DNA of 64,000 nt, from contig NZ_LFLZ01000001.1 in the NCBI RefSeq assembly GCF_001189845.1, forward strand, positions 186,001 to 250,000, given 5' to 3'. The DNA comes from Bradyrhizobium tropiciagri. GTDB lineage: Bacteria > Pseudomonadota > Alphaproteobacteria > Rhizobiales > Xanthobacteraceae. The notes beneath the pieces were generated by a model. The model was not told the DNA's origin, made no database searches, and worked only from the letters and a program-made list of their open reading frames with translations. Positions 8,358 through 16,996 of the stretch are shown here, in pieces. The translations under genes were made by a program, and so were the position numbers. Numbering within the stretch: the stretch's first letter is position 1; every line of letters starts with the position of its first letter.

Positions 8358-8633
8358 ATGGAGAGTCATACGAAGGTCGCAGCCTCTGGTACGTGGATGA
8401 CCACCCATAACGGGGGGATATATGTGAGGCTTGCGAGGGCCATCGTCCATTCAGCAAAGACGGGCTCAAGCCCTGACAGAATGATGTTCGATCCTGCGTG
8501 TCAGTTCGCAAAGTTCGTTACGCGCCAAATGCATCGGCTGGTCGACTATCCTGGCGAGGAAATTCTGGAAGAGGCAAGCAAGACGTTTGCGAACACCAGG
8601 ATTGCAGCGGATTTCGATAACATCGTGATTTGA
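8358..8633 (+). CDS. Hypothetical protein, uncertain
   Basis: An open frame of 91 aa beginning MESHTKVAASGTWMTTHNGG and ending 14 bases before the TolA-like gene. No known motif is seen. Codon choice is plausible for a coding frame and no longer frame competes, but there is no clear ribosome site. It may be a real small gene or the tail of a decayed one. Confidence 0.35.
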   Translation: MESHTKVAASGTWMTTHNGGIYVRLARAIVHSAKTGSSPDRMMFDPACQFAKFVTRQMHRLVDYPGEEILEEASKTFANTRIAADFDNIVI

Positions 8634-8647
8634 GGGGCGCCCGCAAA

Positions 8648-9265
8648 ATGGCGAGGAAGCTGAAGACGTATCAAACCTCGCTAAGCTTTTTCGATCTGGC
8701 GGTGGCGGCGCCGTCGATGAAGGCGGCCCTGGAAGCGTGGGGCGCCGACAGCAACCTCTTCCATCAGGGGGTGGCGAGGGAGAGCGAAGATCCCGACGTT
8801 GTCGCGGCGATAATGGCGGCACCCGGTGTCATTCTGAAGCGTCCCGTTGGCTCGAGCGAGCCTTTCAAAGTGAATGCCGAACTGCCCACCGATCTCGCCG
8901 GCGACATAGGTTCGAAGCAGCCAGGTCGTAAGTCAAAGGACCGCAAGCCGCAGAAGCGTAACGAACGGGTTCACGATCAGGCAGCCGACCGCAAGGCCGC
9001 ACTCGCTTTCGAAAAAGAACAACGGCGCCGCGAGCGAGAACGCGAGAAGGACGAGGCCGCCCGGCGCAAGCAGCGCGAGCGACGCCAGAGGGCCATAAAC
9101 GCAAAGCAGAGGGCCCTGGACGCTGCCCGCATCAAGCACGAAAAGAACGCCTCGGACATTCGAGGTCAGCTCGAACGTCTGGAGGAAAGGGCGCAAGCCG
9201 AAGAAGCGCGTTGGGAGAAGGAGAGGGTTCGGCTCGAGGCTGCATTGCGCCGGGCACGTGGCTAA
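8648..9265 (+). CDS. Coiled-coil protein, often labelled TolA-like
   Basis: Protein of 205 aa. The first ~75 residues (MARKLKTYQTSLSFFDLAVA, then AAPSMKAALEAWGADSNLF) form a conserved globular head; residues ~90-205 are an extremely charged Lys/Arg/Glu/Ala coiled coil. Databases often call such proteins cell envelope biogenesis protein TolA, but only because of the coiled coil: there is no signal peptide or membrane segment here. The head is conserved among Bradyrhizobium relatives as far as I recall. ATG 8648 is preferred over the earlier ATG 8630 because the MARKLKTYQ start is the conserved one. It is convergent with dinB. Function unknown. Confidence 0.75.
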   Translation: MARKLKTYQTSLSFFDLAVAAPSMKAALEAWGADSNLFHQGVARESEDPDVVAAIMAAPGVILKRPVGSSEPFKVNAELPTDLAGDIGSKQPGRKSKDRKPQKRNERVHDQAADRKAALAFEKEQRRREREREKDEAARRKQRERRQRAINAKQRALDAARIKHEKNASDIRGQLERLEERAQAEEARWEKERVRLEAALRRARG

Positions 9266-9360
9266 GGGCCTTGTGCCAATTCGCCTGGCGGCAATGGCCG
9301 CGACGCGTCGGCGAGTCAGAAGTGCCGAGGATGTTGCTCCCGATTGCTTCCGGTCAGCGC

Positions 9361-10476
9361 TCATTCCTGTACATTGAGCATGAGGGGCAACTGTTTCTCA
9401 TCTTCAGGCTCGTGCGTTGCAAAGCCGGAAATGGAAATTCCGAGCAACCGTATCGCTTTCCTGGGCGGCATCAGCTGCTTCAGTAGTTCGCGAGCCAGGC
9501 CGGAGAGATCGTCCGCACTGTCGATGACAGTTACCGACCTGCTGCGGGTGATCAACTCGAAGTCGGAAAATTTCACCTTGAGGGTCGCCGTCCGCCCCCG
9601 CTCGCCTGTAGCCTCGCAGTGACGCCAGACCTTCTCGATCAGCGGCTGCAGCTCTGTCGCCAAGGCTTCGTAGTCTGCCAGGTCCTGGGAGAACGTGGTC
9701 TCGGCCCCGATCGACTTTCGGACACGGTTGGCGCGGACCGGCCGATCGTCGATGCCGCGCGAAATCCAGTAATAGTACGCTCCAGCTTTCCCAAAATTGG
9801 CGGTCATGAACTCAAGCGTCTGGTTACGCATATCCATGCCCGTGATGATGCCGAAGCTGTTCATCCTTGCGCTCGTCGCTGGGCCGATTCCATGGAATTT
9901 GCCGACGGGGAGATCCTGAACGAATCCCGGACCCATCTTCGGTGTGATCACGAATTGTCCGTTCGGCTTGCGGTGGTCCGAAGCGAGCTTCGCCAGGAAC
10001 TTGTTGTAAGAGATGCCTGCTGAGGCTGTCAGACCTGTCTCGCTCAAGATTTTCGCTCTGATTCTGGTCGCGATCTCTGTCGCGATCGGGATGGCCTGGA
10101 TGTTCTCGGTTACGTCCAGATATGCCTCATCAAGCGAGAGTGGCTCGATGATTTCGGTGTGCTCGGCGAAGATCGTCCTGACCTGCCGCGAAATCTCCTT
10201 GTAGACCTCGAAGCGCGGCTTCACGAAGATCAGGTCGGGGCATTGGCGCCTGGCGGTCACAGAGGGCATCGCCGACCGAACCCCGAACCTGCGTGCTTCG
10301 TAGCTCGCAGCGGCAACTACGCCACGCTCCTTGGACCCACCCACGGCTACTGGTTTGCCGCGCAAGTCCGGATTGTCCCGCTGCTCGACCGACGCGTAGA
10401 AGGCATCCATATCAATATGGATGATCTTGCGGTCTCGCACTTCTGCGGCGTTCTGGTCCTGATCGGACGATCTCAT
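9361..10476 (-). CDS. dinB: DNA polymerase IV
   Basis: Y-family translesion polymerase of 371 aa. Catalytic motifs are intact: IIHIDMDAFYASVEQ with the first metal-binding Asp, SYEARRFGVRSAMPS, and PLSLDEAYLDVT with the Asp-Glu pair. The HIGP-like helix-hairpin-helix (KFHGIGPATSARM) and the little-finger domain follow. The C-terminus ends EKQLPLMLNVQE, a plausible beta-clamp-binding tail (QLPLM). The enzyme copies damaged DNA at the cost of accuracy. The SRAP protein downstream on the same strand also acts on damaged DNA. No LexA box was identified by eye. Confidence 0.95.
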   Translation of the reverse strand: MRSSDQDQNAAEVRDRKIIHIDMDAFYASVEQRDNPDLRGKPVAVGGSKERGVVAAASYEARRFGVRSAMPSVTARRQCPDLIFVKPRFEVYKEISRQVRTIFAEHTEIIEPLSLDEAYLDVTENIQAIPIATEIATRIRAKILSETGLTASAGISYNKFLAKLASDHRKPNGQFVITPKMGPGFVQDLPVGKFHGIGPATSARMNSFGIITGMDMRNQTLEFMTANFGKAGAYYYWISRGIDDRPVRANRVRKSIGAETTFSQDLADYEALATELQPLIEKVWRHCEATGERGRTATLKVKFSDFELITRSRSVTVIDSADDLSGLARELLKQLMPPRKAIRLLGISISGFATHEPEDEKQLPLMLNVQE

Positions 10477-10663
10477 GAGCCAATCATACTACAAGTCCAC
10501 TGGCCGCGGGCCAGTCGAAGGACTGGAGCGAAGCAGGGGACGAGTCCAGGAAGGCAGGGCGGACGGCGTCAGCGGTCAAAAAAGGTCGGCACCATGCGGA
10601 GCGCGTCGAGAAGTGTCGCGGGCGCTTATCATCTTCGCTGGCGTCGATTGTCCAGTGCGTTGC

Positions 10664-10930
10664 CTAGACCCCGGGCGGGCATTCGGGGCAGGTGTCGCCT
10701 ATCGAGTCCAGGGCCTCGGTGATTGCGACGGCGGCCGCCTCGGGCGAAAGGCCGGGCGGCGGATCGTGTCGGGCGAATTCGTACGCTAGCTCCCGGGCGT
10801 GCGGATCCCCGCGGTCCTGCATCCAGCCGTGGTACTCGCATTCGCGGATCGCGCCTGCTTCCTGCAGCACTGCTATTGCCCATCCGGTTAGCGTGCGGGT
10901 CGCCGTTCGCTTCTCTCTGGTCATCAGCAT
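10664..10930 (-). CDS. Conserved small protein of unknown function
   Basis: An 88-aa protein starting MLMTREKRTATRTLTGWAIA and rich in Glu, Ala and Pro, with paired cysteines near the end (CPECPP) that could bind a metal. I recognise it as a recurrent hypothetical protein in Bradyrhizobium and Rhodopseudomonas genomes, without known function. The start may be the second ATG (MTREKRT). It lies between dinB and the SRAP gene on the same strand. Confidence 0.6.
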   Translation of the reverse strand: MLMTREKRTATRTLTGWAIAVLQEAGAIRECEYHGWMQDRGDPHARELAYEFARHDPPPGLSPEAAAVAITEALDSIGDTCPECPPGV

Positions 10931-11061
10931 CGGAATCGCTCCTGCGCGAGGGGCGAATCCTTGTGGCCCTCAAGTTGTTCCGGCAGTTAGCACAGGGCAG
11001 GGATTGCAGATCGTCGGGGCAGCTCTTTTCCACCTGTTCCGCCGCCCTGTGCAAAAGCCGC

Positions 11062-11724
11062 CTACGCAGCGATCTTGTCTTCCTTGTCTTCGCCGCGCAT
11101 GACGATCTTCAGCGCCTCGTCTGGCAAAGGGAGCTGCAGCGTCTTTGCTTCATCCCACGGAGCGCGCATCCAGACATCGCGCTCCTCCCCGGTGGTCAGG
11201 ATCACTGGCATAGCCTTCGAATGGATCGGCTCGACGACGGCGTTCGGTGATGTCGTGAGAAAGCCGTAGACGAGGTGAGGGCCCGGGATCGGCTTCGACT
11301 TTGTGCCGCGGTCGCCTTTGAACTCGGTCCAGATGCCGGCGAAGCAGAACAGGGGCCGGCTTTCTTCAAGGGCGAACCAAACGACGTCTTTCTTCTTTGT
11401 CTCCGGATTTGGCTCGGGCGCGTACTCGGCGAAGCTGTTGGCAGGTACCAGGCAGCGGTTCTCCGGCTTCAGCCAGCCGCGCCAATGCGGCGATGACGTA
11501 TTGCGGATGTTGGTGACCGGCGGTCCGCCTGTCCTGGGTGGGGGCGGCATACCCCACCGCATCAGCACCATCTCTTCGGCGTCACCAACATTGCGGATCA
11601 CCGGCGCCGGATAGTCCGGAAACACACCGGGCATCGGCGCCAGATTGCCGACGTACCTGTTCATTTGCCTGAACAAACCGGCGATCGCCGCCTGGTTAGT
11701 GGTGATCGAATAAAGATTGCACAT
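11062..11724 (-). CDS. yedK: SOS response-associated peptidase, SRAP/HMCES family
   Basis: Protein of 220 aa that forms a covalent cross-link with abasic sites in single-stranded DNA through its second residue, Cys2, exposed after Met removal (MCNLYS). Other active-site elements are visible: NIRNTSS (Asn), NSFAEYAP in place of the usual GFYEW segment (Glu kept), and [10 protein letters not shown] with the conserved His. Length is normal for YedK. Grouped with dinB, it fits a small DNA-damage tolerance cluster. Confidence 0.92.
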   Translation of the reverse strand: MCNLYSITTNQAAIAGLFRQMNRYVGNLAPMPGVFPDYPAPVIRNVGDAEEMVLMRWGMPPPPRTGGPPVTNIRNTSSPHWRGWLKPENRCLVPANSFAEYAPEPNPETKKKDVVWFALEESRPLFCFAGIWTEFKGDRGTKSKPIPGPHLVYGFLTTSPNAVVEPIHSKAMPVILTTGEERDVWMRAPWDEAKTLQLPLPDEALKIVMRGEDKEDKIAA

Positions 11725-11834
11725 TCAGGGCTCGCTCCCGGTCACTGGCATGAACTGGATCGCCATATCTGTGTCTGATCGTCCGTCACAAGGAGTACCT
11801 GTGCGGATGTTTCGTCGCCACCTCAGGCAGCCAT

Positions 11835-12041
11835 CTAACCCACGTACGACCGAAAGCGCCCCCGCGTGTAGGCATGCGAGACGGCCTTGCTCAACTCCGA
11901 GATCTCCGATTCCAGGAAATTGTTCGCGACGATCAGCGCGCGAATGGCCGCGCGCATATCGCCGCCGCAAACGGTGATCGCCTGGTCGACTGCTGCCTCC
12001 AGATCATCGTCCTGATCGTTCGGCTTCAGGACCGAGGACAT
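11835..12041 (-). CDS. Small conserved rhizobial protein
   Basis: A 68-aa protein containing DDLEAAVDQAITVCGGDMRA, AIRALIVANNFLESEISEL and SHAYTRGRFRSYVG. I know it as a recurrent small hypothetical protein in Bradyrhizobium and related genera, often near DNA-repair or mobile genes. Helical, cytosolic, no motif of known function. Confidence 0.7.
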   Translation of the reverse strand: MSSVLKPNDQDDDLEAAVDQAITVCGGDMRAAIRALIVANNFLESEISELSKAVSHAYTRGRFRSYVG

Positions 12042-12091
12042 CGCGCTGTTCCAGATTGACCGTCGATGGCTTATGTTCTTATTTTGTTCCT

Positions 12092-12649
12092 ATGGAGTCA
12101 AGCCGCCGTTTCAAGCCACCCTGGACGTTGGTTCGGGAAAATTCGGAATGCTATGTGGTCAGGGACGCCAATGGCGTGACCCTCGCATGGCTTTATTGCC
12201 GTGATGATGCACAGCGTTACAGCTTTGGTGTTGGCAAGCTCTCGTCGGATGAGGCGCGCCGGATTGGCAAGGCGATCGCGCGCATTCCCGAGTTCCTGAT
12301 GCCGCGCCAGGGCTTCTATGTGCGTGGGAGCGGCCCGCACTGGCGCGCCGACCGGCCGTATCACGTGGCTCTGGAGGACCGCTATATCCGCGAGCACTGG
12401 GACGAGATTTACGCGCTTTGCCGGCTGAACAGCCTGCCAATCAACGCGACCGGTGAAATCATACAGAGCGACGGTGTCTGGAGGGTTTATGAGTTCACCT
12501 GGCAGATGGACGCGATTCTATTTTGGGCGCGCTTCGAGGGACGCTGGCTGCGCGGCACGGAGTTTCACTATCCCGAACGGCCCGAGAATCTGCCATCGCT
12601 AAAGCCGCTCGAGAACTGGCCGAAATTAAAACCGCGAGACTTGCGGTAG
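12092..12649 (+). CDS. Conserved hypothetical protein
   Basis: Protein of 185 aa from ATG 12092 (MESSRRFKPPWTLVRENSEC). The first ~85 residues match a family common in Bradyrhizobium: a strand-rich module with YVVRDANGVTLAWLYCRDDA, ending in LSSDEARRIGKAIARIPEFL. The C-terminal half has a Trp-rich segment (FTWQMDAILFWARFEGRW). The first ATG at 12056 adds 12 residues and is less likely. No function is known. It is divergent from the 68-aa gene. Confidence 0.65.
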   Translation: MESSRRFKPPWTLVRENSECYVVRDANGVTLAWLYCRDDAQRYSFGVGKLSSDEARRIGKAIARIPEFLMPRQGFYVRGSGPHWRADRPYHVALEDRYIREHWDEIYALCRLNSLPINATGEIIQSDGVWRVYEFTWQMDAILFWARFEGRWLRGTEFHYPERPENLPSLKPLENWPKLKPRDLR

Positions 12650-12665
12650 CTGCAAGGTCATTAGC

Positions 12666-13187
12666 ATGCGTCCGATCCCCATCGCATTGATGCTCGCCCT
12701 TCTTTCGAGCGTGACGTTTGCCGATGATTTTGCCGGACAGGCCAGCGTGATTGACGGCGACACGCTGGAAATACATGGAACGCGCATCCGGCTTTGGGGC
12801 GTCGATGCACCGGAGAGCAGTCAGCTGTGCCGCGGCGAAGACAGTTTGCAATATCGTTGTGGTGCGCAGACTGCGAATGACCTTGACGCCTTCATTGCCC
12901 GCCGTCCCATCAATTGTGTCCCGCTCAGCCTCGATCAATATGGCCGCACGGTTGCGACCTGTTCGGTCGTTGGTGCGGACCTTGGCGAATGGCTTGTGCT
13001 TAACGGCCTGGCGCTGGATTGGCCTCGATACTCGAAGGGCAGATATCGCGGGGCTCAGCACAACGCCGAGCGGGCCGGCCGGGGAATCTGGAAGGGCAGT
13101 TATGTCGAGCCGTGGCTCTACCGCGCGTGTATCCGCGCTAACGGCAAGCCGGCCGCCTGCTCGGATGACGCAAACTCCCATCCGTGA
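12666..13187 (+). CDS. Secreted thermonuclease (SNase) family protein
   Basis: Staphylococcal nuclease-fold protein of 173 aa. A Sec signal peptide covers residues 1-19 (hydrophobic, ending FADD). The fold's key pieces follow: VIDGDTLEI, RLWGVDAPESSQ (substrate and Ca2+ site) and LDQYGRTVATC, with the late helix ARRAGRGIWKG-like segment (ERAGRGIWKGSY). Several Cys residues would form disulphides in the periplasm. The likely role is hydrolysis of extracellular or periplasmic nucleic acid, but not all family members are active. It lies 16 bases after the preceding gene. Confidence 0.85.
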   Translation: MRPIPIALMLALLSSVTFADDFAGQASVIDGDTLEIHGTRIRLWGVDAPESSQLCRGEDSLQYRCGAQTANDLDAFIARRPINCVPLSLDQYGRTVATCSVVGADLGEWLVLNGLALDWPRYSKGRYRGAQHNAERAGRGIWKGSYVEPWLYRACIRANGKPAACSDDANSHP

Positions 13188-13641
13188 TCGGTAGAGACGG
13201 CGAGCCGGGTCTTGCAGGTGGCGCTGGCCTGCTTTGGGCGACTCACGCTAACACATGGTCATCGATTGCCTCACTGCACACAGGGACGACATGGTTGCAG
13301 CCACCCGCGAATTGCCATCTTCTGGTTACGCGCTCGAAGTGGATGGCCGACTGAAGGCCGAATTTGCGACCCGTGACGGCGCCAGGGCAGGTGGAGAAGA
13401 GCTGAAATAGCGTTTCCCAAGGCTTCAGATCAGGATTTTTGACGCAGAAACAAGGGCGCGGGAGGAGATACAGCTTCGCTGAGTTACCGTCTTCGTTAGA
13501 ATTATGATCGGGCGCGTGCGGCTGGGGCCGCACCGGGCTCTAATGAACCTGTCCGCGTGGCGTCCCGGATTTTCTCACTTCGATCCCTCGCGCAACATAA
13601 TGTGTCGCTCGCCGGAGGCACTCGCTCGCGGGCCCCGTCGG

Positions 13642-13760
13642 CATTGCATGCCGACGTCGCTATCACTGTCCCGCGCTCGAGTGCCTTGTTAACCGGTCTC
13701 GCGACTGCAGTCGCCTCGGTGCCCGCGGTCATTGCATGCCCGCGTCGCTATCACTGCCCT
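13642..13760. repeat. Pair of hairpin-forming direct repeats
   Basis: A ~30-base unit occurs at 13642-13672 and 13730-13760 with three differences in 30 positions. The shared start is CATTGCATGCC and the shared end is CGTCGCTATCACTG. Each copy sits in an inverted repeat: GTCGGCAT-TGC-ATGCCGAC (13637-13655) is perfect, and the second is the same with one mismatch and arms beginning GCGG. The loop TGC is identical in both. Confidence 0.75.
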
Positions 13761-14344
13761 CTCGTCGGCTGCCTCTTTTGATTCTCTCACTCTTGCCTTG
13801 TGTTTTCATCCTTGCCGGGCTGCCAGGCACTCGTTTGAGATCTGAGGGGCGCAGGCGCGGAATGCGCCTGCACCCGTGAGGTCAAGGGGGATTGATCCCG
13901 AATGGCGCACAGTGGCGGCCAGTGCATGGAAGCCCGCCACGATCGCGACCTCGATCACTCCGATCTGTGCCTTTGGCAGGCGAGGGGGAGCGCTGGGTCG
14001 TGCTTGTCAATCAGCAGCGAGCGATGAGGCCGGACGCCTTGATCGTGTGATGACTGGAGTATTGAAATTGGTGTCTGGCAGATCTCTCCAGACGCACCTT
14101 CGCCCCGGCACGCGAGAATGCGACTAGGGGGCGCCAGCGTTTGCCGGGATGCGTCTTCCTGGCCGTTGATGCGCTGAGGTCAGCGTGTGCCCGATCGATG
14201 GAGCCAGGTCCTTGTGCAGGGTCGGTGGCGGCCGCATGGTAGTCTCCGTAAGTTCGTTCATGGCGCGCGTCCAACGCAACCTCGAATGGGCTGATCAGGC
14301 CCGAGGGACGGCAAAAGCCTCGATCGCCTTCCCGCAACGGCTGC

Positions 14345-14405
14345 GCCTGCTTTTTTCCCCTGCCGCGAAGAGGCGGCATTCCTCGCGGGAGACAAAAAAG
14401 CAGGC
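14345..14405. repeat. 61-base inverted repeat upstream of DUF736
   Basis: Twelve-base perfect arms, GCCTGCTTTTTT at 14345-14356 and AAAAAAGCAGGC at 14394-14405, enclose a GC-rich centre that can pair further (CCGCGA with TCGCGG). Read from the plus strand, the stem has an internal T run. It lies about 120 bases before the DUF736 start and could be a bidirectional terminator or a structured leader. Confidence 0.6.
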
Positions 14406-14522
14406 TTTCGCCGTCCTCCGCTGGCGCTACGGGCCTGAAGGCTGCGGGCCGATCGCTCCCCGGGCCAGGGATCGCCATCGAGGCTGCGATGGGCGCGGCC
14501 CGAGCAACAAACGGAGACTACC

Positions 14523-14834
14523 ATGGCTACCATCGGCACCTTCACCGCTTCGGACAACGGCTACATCGGCTCGATCAAGACGCTGACGCTCAACATCAAG
14601 GCCCGGTTCGCCGCATCCGAGAAGGACAACGACAAGGCGCCCGACTACCGCATCTTCGCCGGTGTGACCGAGTTCGGCGCTGCCTGGAAGAAGACCGCCC
14701 GCGACAGCGAGCGCGAGTACCTCTCGGTCAAGCTCGACGATCCGAGCTTCCCGGCCCCGATCTACGCCTCGCTGGTGAAGGTCGAAGGCGACGAGGGCTT
14801 CACCCTGATCTGGTCCCGCCGCAACGGCGACTGA
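14523..14834 (+). CDS. DUF736 family protein of mobile elements
   Basis: A 103-aa protein starting [20 protein letters not shown], the hallmark of DUF736. These proteins are widespread in conjugative plasmids and islands of Alphaproteobacteria and Xanthomonas, next to DUF932 and Trb genes; the role is unknown. The predicted fold is beta-rich, ending in [10 protein letters not shown]. The start is preceded by GGAGACTACC, a good ribosome site. A strong terminator follows 15 bases after the stop, so it forms its own transcript and is probably well expressed. Confidence 0.92.
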   Translation: MATIGTFTASDNGYIGSIKTLTLNIKARFAASEKDNDKAPDYRIFAGVTEFGAAWKKTARDSEREYLSVKLDDPSFPAPIYASLVKVEGDEGFTLIWSRRNGD

Positions 14835-14849
14835 TCCCTCGGGATCATC

Positions 14850-14879
14850 AGCCCCGCCTCCTCGGAGGCGGGGCTTTTT
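14850..14879 (+). terminator. Rho-independent terminator after DUF736
   Basis: The stem AGCCCCGCCTCC / GGAGGCGGGGCT with a 1-2 base apex (tc) is followed directly by TTTT. It lies 15 bases past the DUF736 stop. Confidence 0.92.
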
Positions 14880-15198
14880 GCATTTCTTGCGCCGCCTGGA
14901 AGAAGGCAGAAAGAGAATTTCTTTTGAAGGGATTGCTAAGGGCTCCGCCCTCGCGCGGGCAAGGGTGAAGCACACTTCGTGTGCCGGCCGGAGCGGTATC
15001 CCCGGTCTTCCGCGCAAGAGATCTTGATGACGACGTCGTCGTCAGGCGCGTGCAGACGCGCGCTTCCGCGCGCCCCTTGTCAGGCGGGTGATCCCCCTCC
15101 GCGTCCTGCCGCCCTTGCCCTTGCTACCCCAGGTCTCGCCGACGGGCAGGGTTGCAGCGCAGCGCTGCGCTTCAACCTCAGCCCACAGGAGAATGACC
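14880..15198. other. Intergenic region between DUF736 and DUF932 with nested palindromes
   Basis: No gene is seen. The perfect hairpin GCACAC-TTC-GTGTGC at 14970-14984 lies inside weaker outer arms (GCTCCG around 14942 and CGGAGC around 14989). The 3' end provides the ribosome site AGGAG (15187-15191) for DUF932 and presumably its promoter. Confidence 0.5.
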
Positions 15199-16395
15199 AT
15201 GAACATGATGACCCTGTCCCGGAGCGAACAGCCTGTATCGGGCGGTTTCCGCGTGGATGTATCGCGCGGTCAGCGGATCGGCCGCGTGTCGTCCGAGTGG
15301 TTTGCGCGACCGGATGACGAGCGTTACCTGAATTTGCCGGACCTCTATGAATCGGTGCGAGGGCGGGCCGAACGCGCGCAGGCGCGGACGGTGGAAAGCC
15401 GGGCTATCCGGGTGGAGGCGACCCGCGAAAATTCCGAGCGGTTGGCCTTGATGGTACCGGGCCGTGAGGCGCCGGTGGCGCCGACGCATTGGAGCTTTGG
15501 CCAACTGTGCACGCTGGTCGGCGCGCCCACCTCTTACTTGCGGCAACTGCCTGCAGCCCTGTCGGCCATCAACCTGCAGCATGGTTTGTTGTCTCATCGT
15601 GCCGAGCTCGTGAAAACCCTGGAGACCGACAACGGACGGCTTGAGCTTCGTGCCGTCACTGGGCCGGACTACGGCCGCATCTGGGACCATGAGCTCGTCG
15701 CCGCTGTCATGAAGATCGCAGGCAATGGCACGGGTGACACGCGATGGAAGGTTCCGGGCGTGATGGATTGGTCAACCATGACCCACAATCCGTTTGTAAA
15801 CGTGACCAGGGACACGACGACGTTCTATGCCAGCGACCGCGATGTGTTTCTGTTTTTGGTCGACGACACCAATCCGATCGAGGCTGGCAAACTGGCGGAT
15901 GGATCGCCGGATTTGTACTTCCGGGGATTTTATTGCTGGAATAGTGAAGTCGGGAGCAAGACGTTGGGTATTGCCAGCTTTTACCTCCGCGCCGTCTGCA
16001 TGAACCGTAATTTGTGGGGCGTTGAGAATTTCGAGGGGATCACCATCCGGCATTCCAAGTTTGCCGCCCAACGATTCGCGCATGAGGCGGCTCCTGCGTT
16101 GACGCGCTTCGCCAATTCCTCGCCCGCGCAATTTATCGCCGGCATCAAGGCTGCGCGGGAGCGGATTGTCGCCCGCACCGATGAGGAACGGCAGACCTTC
16201 CTCCGCAGAGGCGGATTTTCCAGGTCCGAGGCATCTAAAATCATCGAAACCGTCTTGGACGAGGAAAACCGCAAGCCGGAAAGCATCTTTGATTTCGTGC
16301 AGGGCATCACCGCGTTCGCCCGCGACAAGGCTCACCAGGATACGAGGCTTGAACTGGAAGGCAAAGCCAAGCGCTTGATGGAGCGTGCAATCTGA
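15199..16395 (+). CDS. DUF932 family protein of mobile elements
   Basis: Protein of 398 aa belonging to DUF932 (phage/plasmid-like TIGR03299 group), which accompanies DUF736 in conjugative elements. Typical stretches are HWSFGQLCTLVGAPTSYLRQ (residues ~95-115), VTGPDYGRIWDHELV, FVNVTRDTTTFYASDRDVFL and RAVCMNRNLWG. The function is unknown; a link to replication or defence against restriction has been suggested for the family, without proof. ATG 15199 is chosen because AGGAG ends 7 bases before it; ATG 15193 is too close to that site. Confidence 0.9.
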   Translation: MNMMTLSRSEQPVSGGFRVDVSRGQRIGRVSSEWFARPDDERYLNLPDLYESVRGRAERAQARTVESRAIRVEATRENSERLALMVPGREAPVAPTHWSFGQLCTLVGAPTSYLRQLPAALSAINLQHGLLSHRAELVKTLETDNGRLELRAVTGPDYGRIWDHELVAAVMKIAGNGTGDTRWKVPGVMDWSTMTHNPFVNVTRDTTTFYASDRDVFLFLVDDTNPIEAGKLADGSPDLYFRGFYCWNSEVGSKTLGIASFYLRAVCMNRNLWGVENFEGITIRHSKFAAQRFAHEAAPALTRFANSSPAQFIAGIKAARERIVARTDEERQTFLRRGGFSRSEASKIIETVLDEENRKPESIFDFVQGITAFARDKAHQDTRLELEGKAKRLMERAI

Positions 16396-16538
16396 CACTG
16401 TGAGCCGCGCAATTGGAAACGGTTGCGCGGCTTCGCTCGATACCTGTGCGCCGCCGCCGATCCGGCAAGCCGGATCGGCGGCGGCGACGCGTATCCGCGT
16501 CCGGCGCTCGCCGGACCTCCGGCCCGGCTCGCGGAAGG

Positions 16539-16766
16539 TCAGGGGCGAACCTTGGACCCTTTCTCCTCAAGCAGATCTGCAGGCCGGACCTGCAACGCTT
16601 GGGCAATCTGCCAGATTGTGAGCAACGTCGCGTTTTGCAGCCCTCGCTCCATGCTGCTTACGAAGGCCCGGTCGACGCCCATGCGTTCCGCCACGGCCTC
16701 TTGGCTCAAGCCAAGGGCCAGTCGAAATCGACGCGCGTTCGCTCCAAAGACCTTGCGAATATCCAT
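16539..16766 (-). CDS. XRE-family transcriptional regulator
   Basis: A 75-aa protein made almost entirely of one Cro/C1 helix-turn-helix: RRFRLALGLSQEAVAERMGV, then DRAFVSSMERGLQNATLLTI, then WQIAQALQVRPADLLEE. The start at 16766 (MDIRKVFG) is preferred over the upstream ATG at 16784. It is a likely autorepressor controlling this element, since a symmetric site lies 20 bases upstream. It is divergent from the RovC-like module. Confidence 0.88.
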   Translation of the reverse strand: MDIRKVFGANARRFRLALGLSQEAVAERMGVDRAFVSSMERGLQNATLLTIWQIAQALQVRPADLLEEKGSKVRP

Positions 16767-16785
16767 CCGCAGGATAGGAAGCAAT

Positions 16786-16818
16786 CGCGTATTTTGGCGC
16801 TACGTGTTATAATACGCG
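16786..16818. promoter_or_regulatory. Inverted-repeat operator between XRE gene and the RovC-like module
   Basis: Perfect 8-base arms CGCGTATT (16786-16793) and AATACGCG (16811-16818) are separated by 17 bases and include TATAAT at 16808-16813. The site lies 20 bases upstream of the XRE start and 179 bases upstream of the plus-strand gene at 16997, so a repressor bound here could control both. Confidence 0.55.
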
Positions 16819-16996
16819 GAGCTTGGATGTTGAGGGTCACGGACGGAGCTTCAATTGCTGAAATGTGGAGAACGCGGCTTCTTGAACGCTCGCCCGGGCA
16901 GGTGGCACGCCATATGCTACAGCAGAGAACTCTTCGAGCCGACGAGGCTAGCGGCTGGCCATTTGATTTTCGATCACGCATATATTGTGGTCTCTG

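Larger units (their letters stand above)
13188..14522. other. Long gene-poor stretch before the conjugative backbone
   Basis: About 1.3 kb in which I find no convincing gene: the open frames on both strands are short, Arg- and Pro-rich, and overlap one another. It contains two hairpin-bearing direct repeats (13642-13760) and a long perfect-arm inverted repeat (14345-14405). Related elements often carry toprim, helicase or methylase genes ahead of DUF736, and these are absent here. The stretch may be a deletion scar, a regulatory region or an RNA gene. Confidence 0.5.

Noticed and set aside
14011..14478. 155-aa minus-strand open frame
   Set aside because: Low-complexity Arg/Pro/Gly composition, overlaps the large inverted repeat, and no family is recognised.
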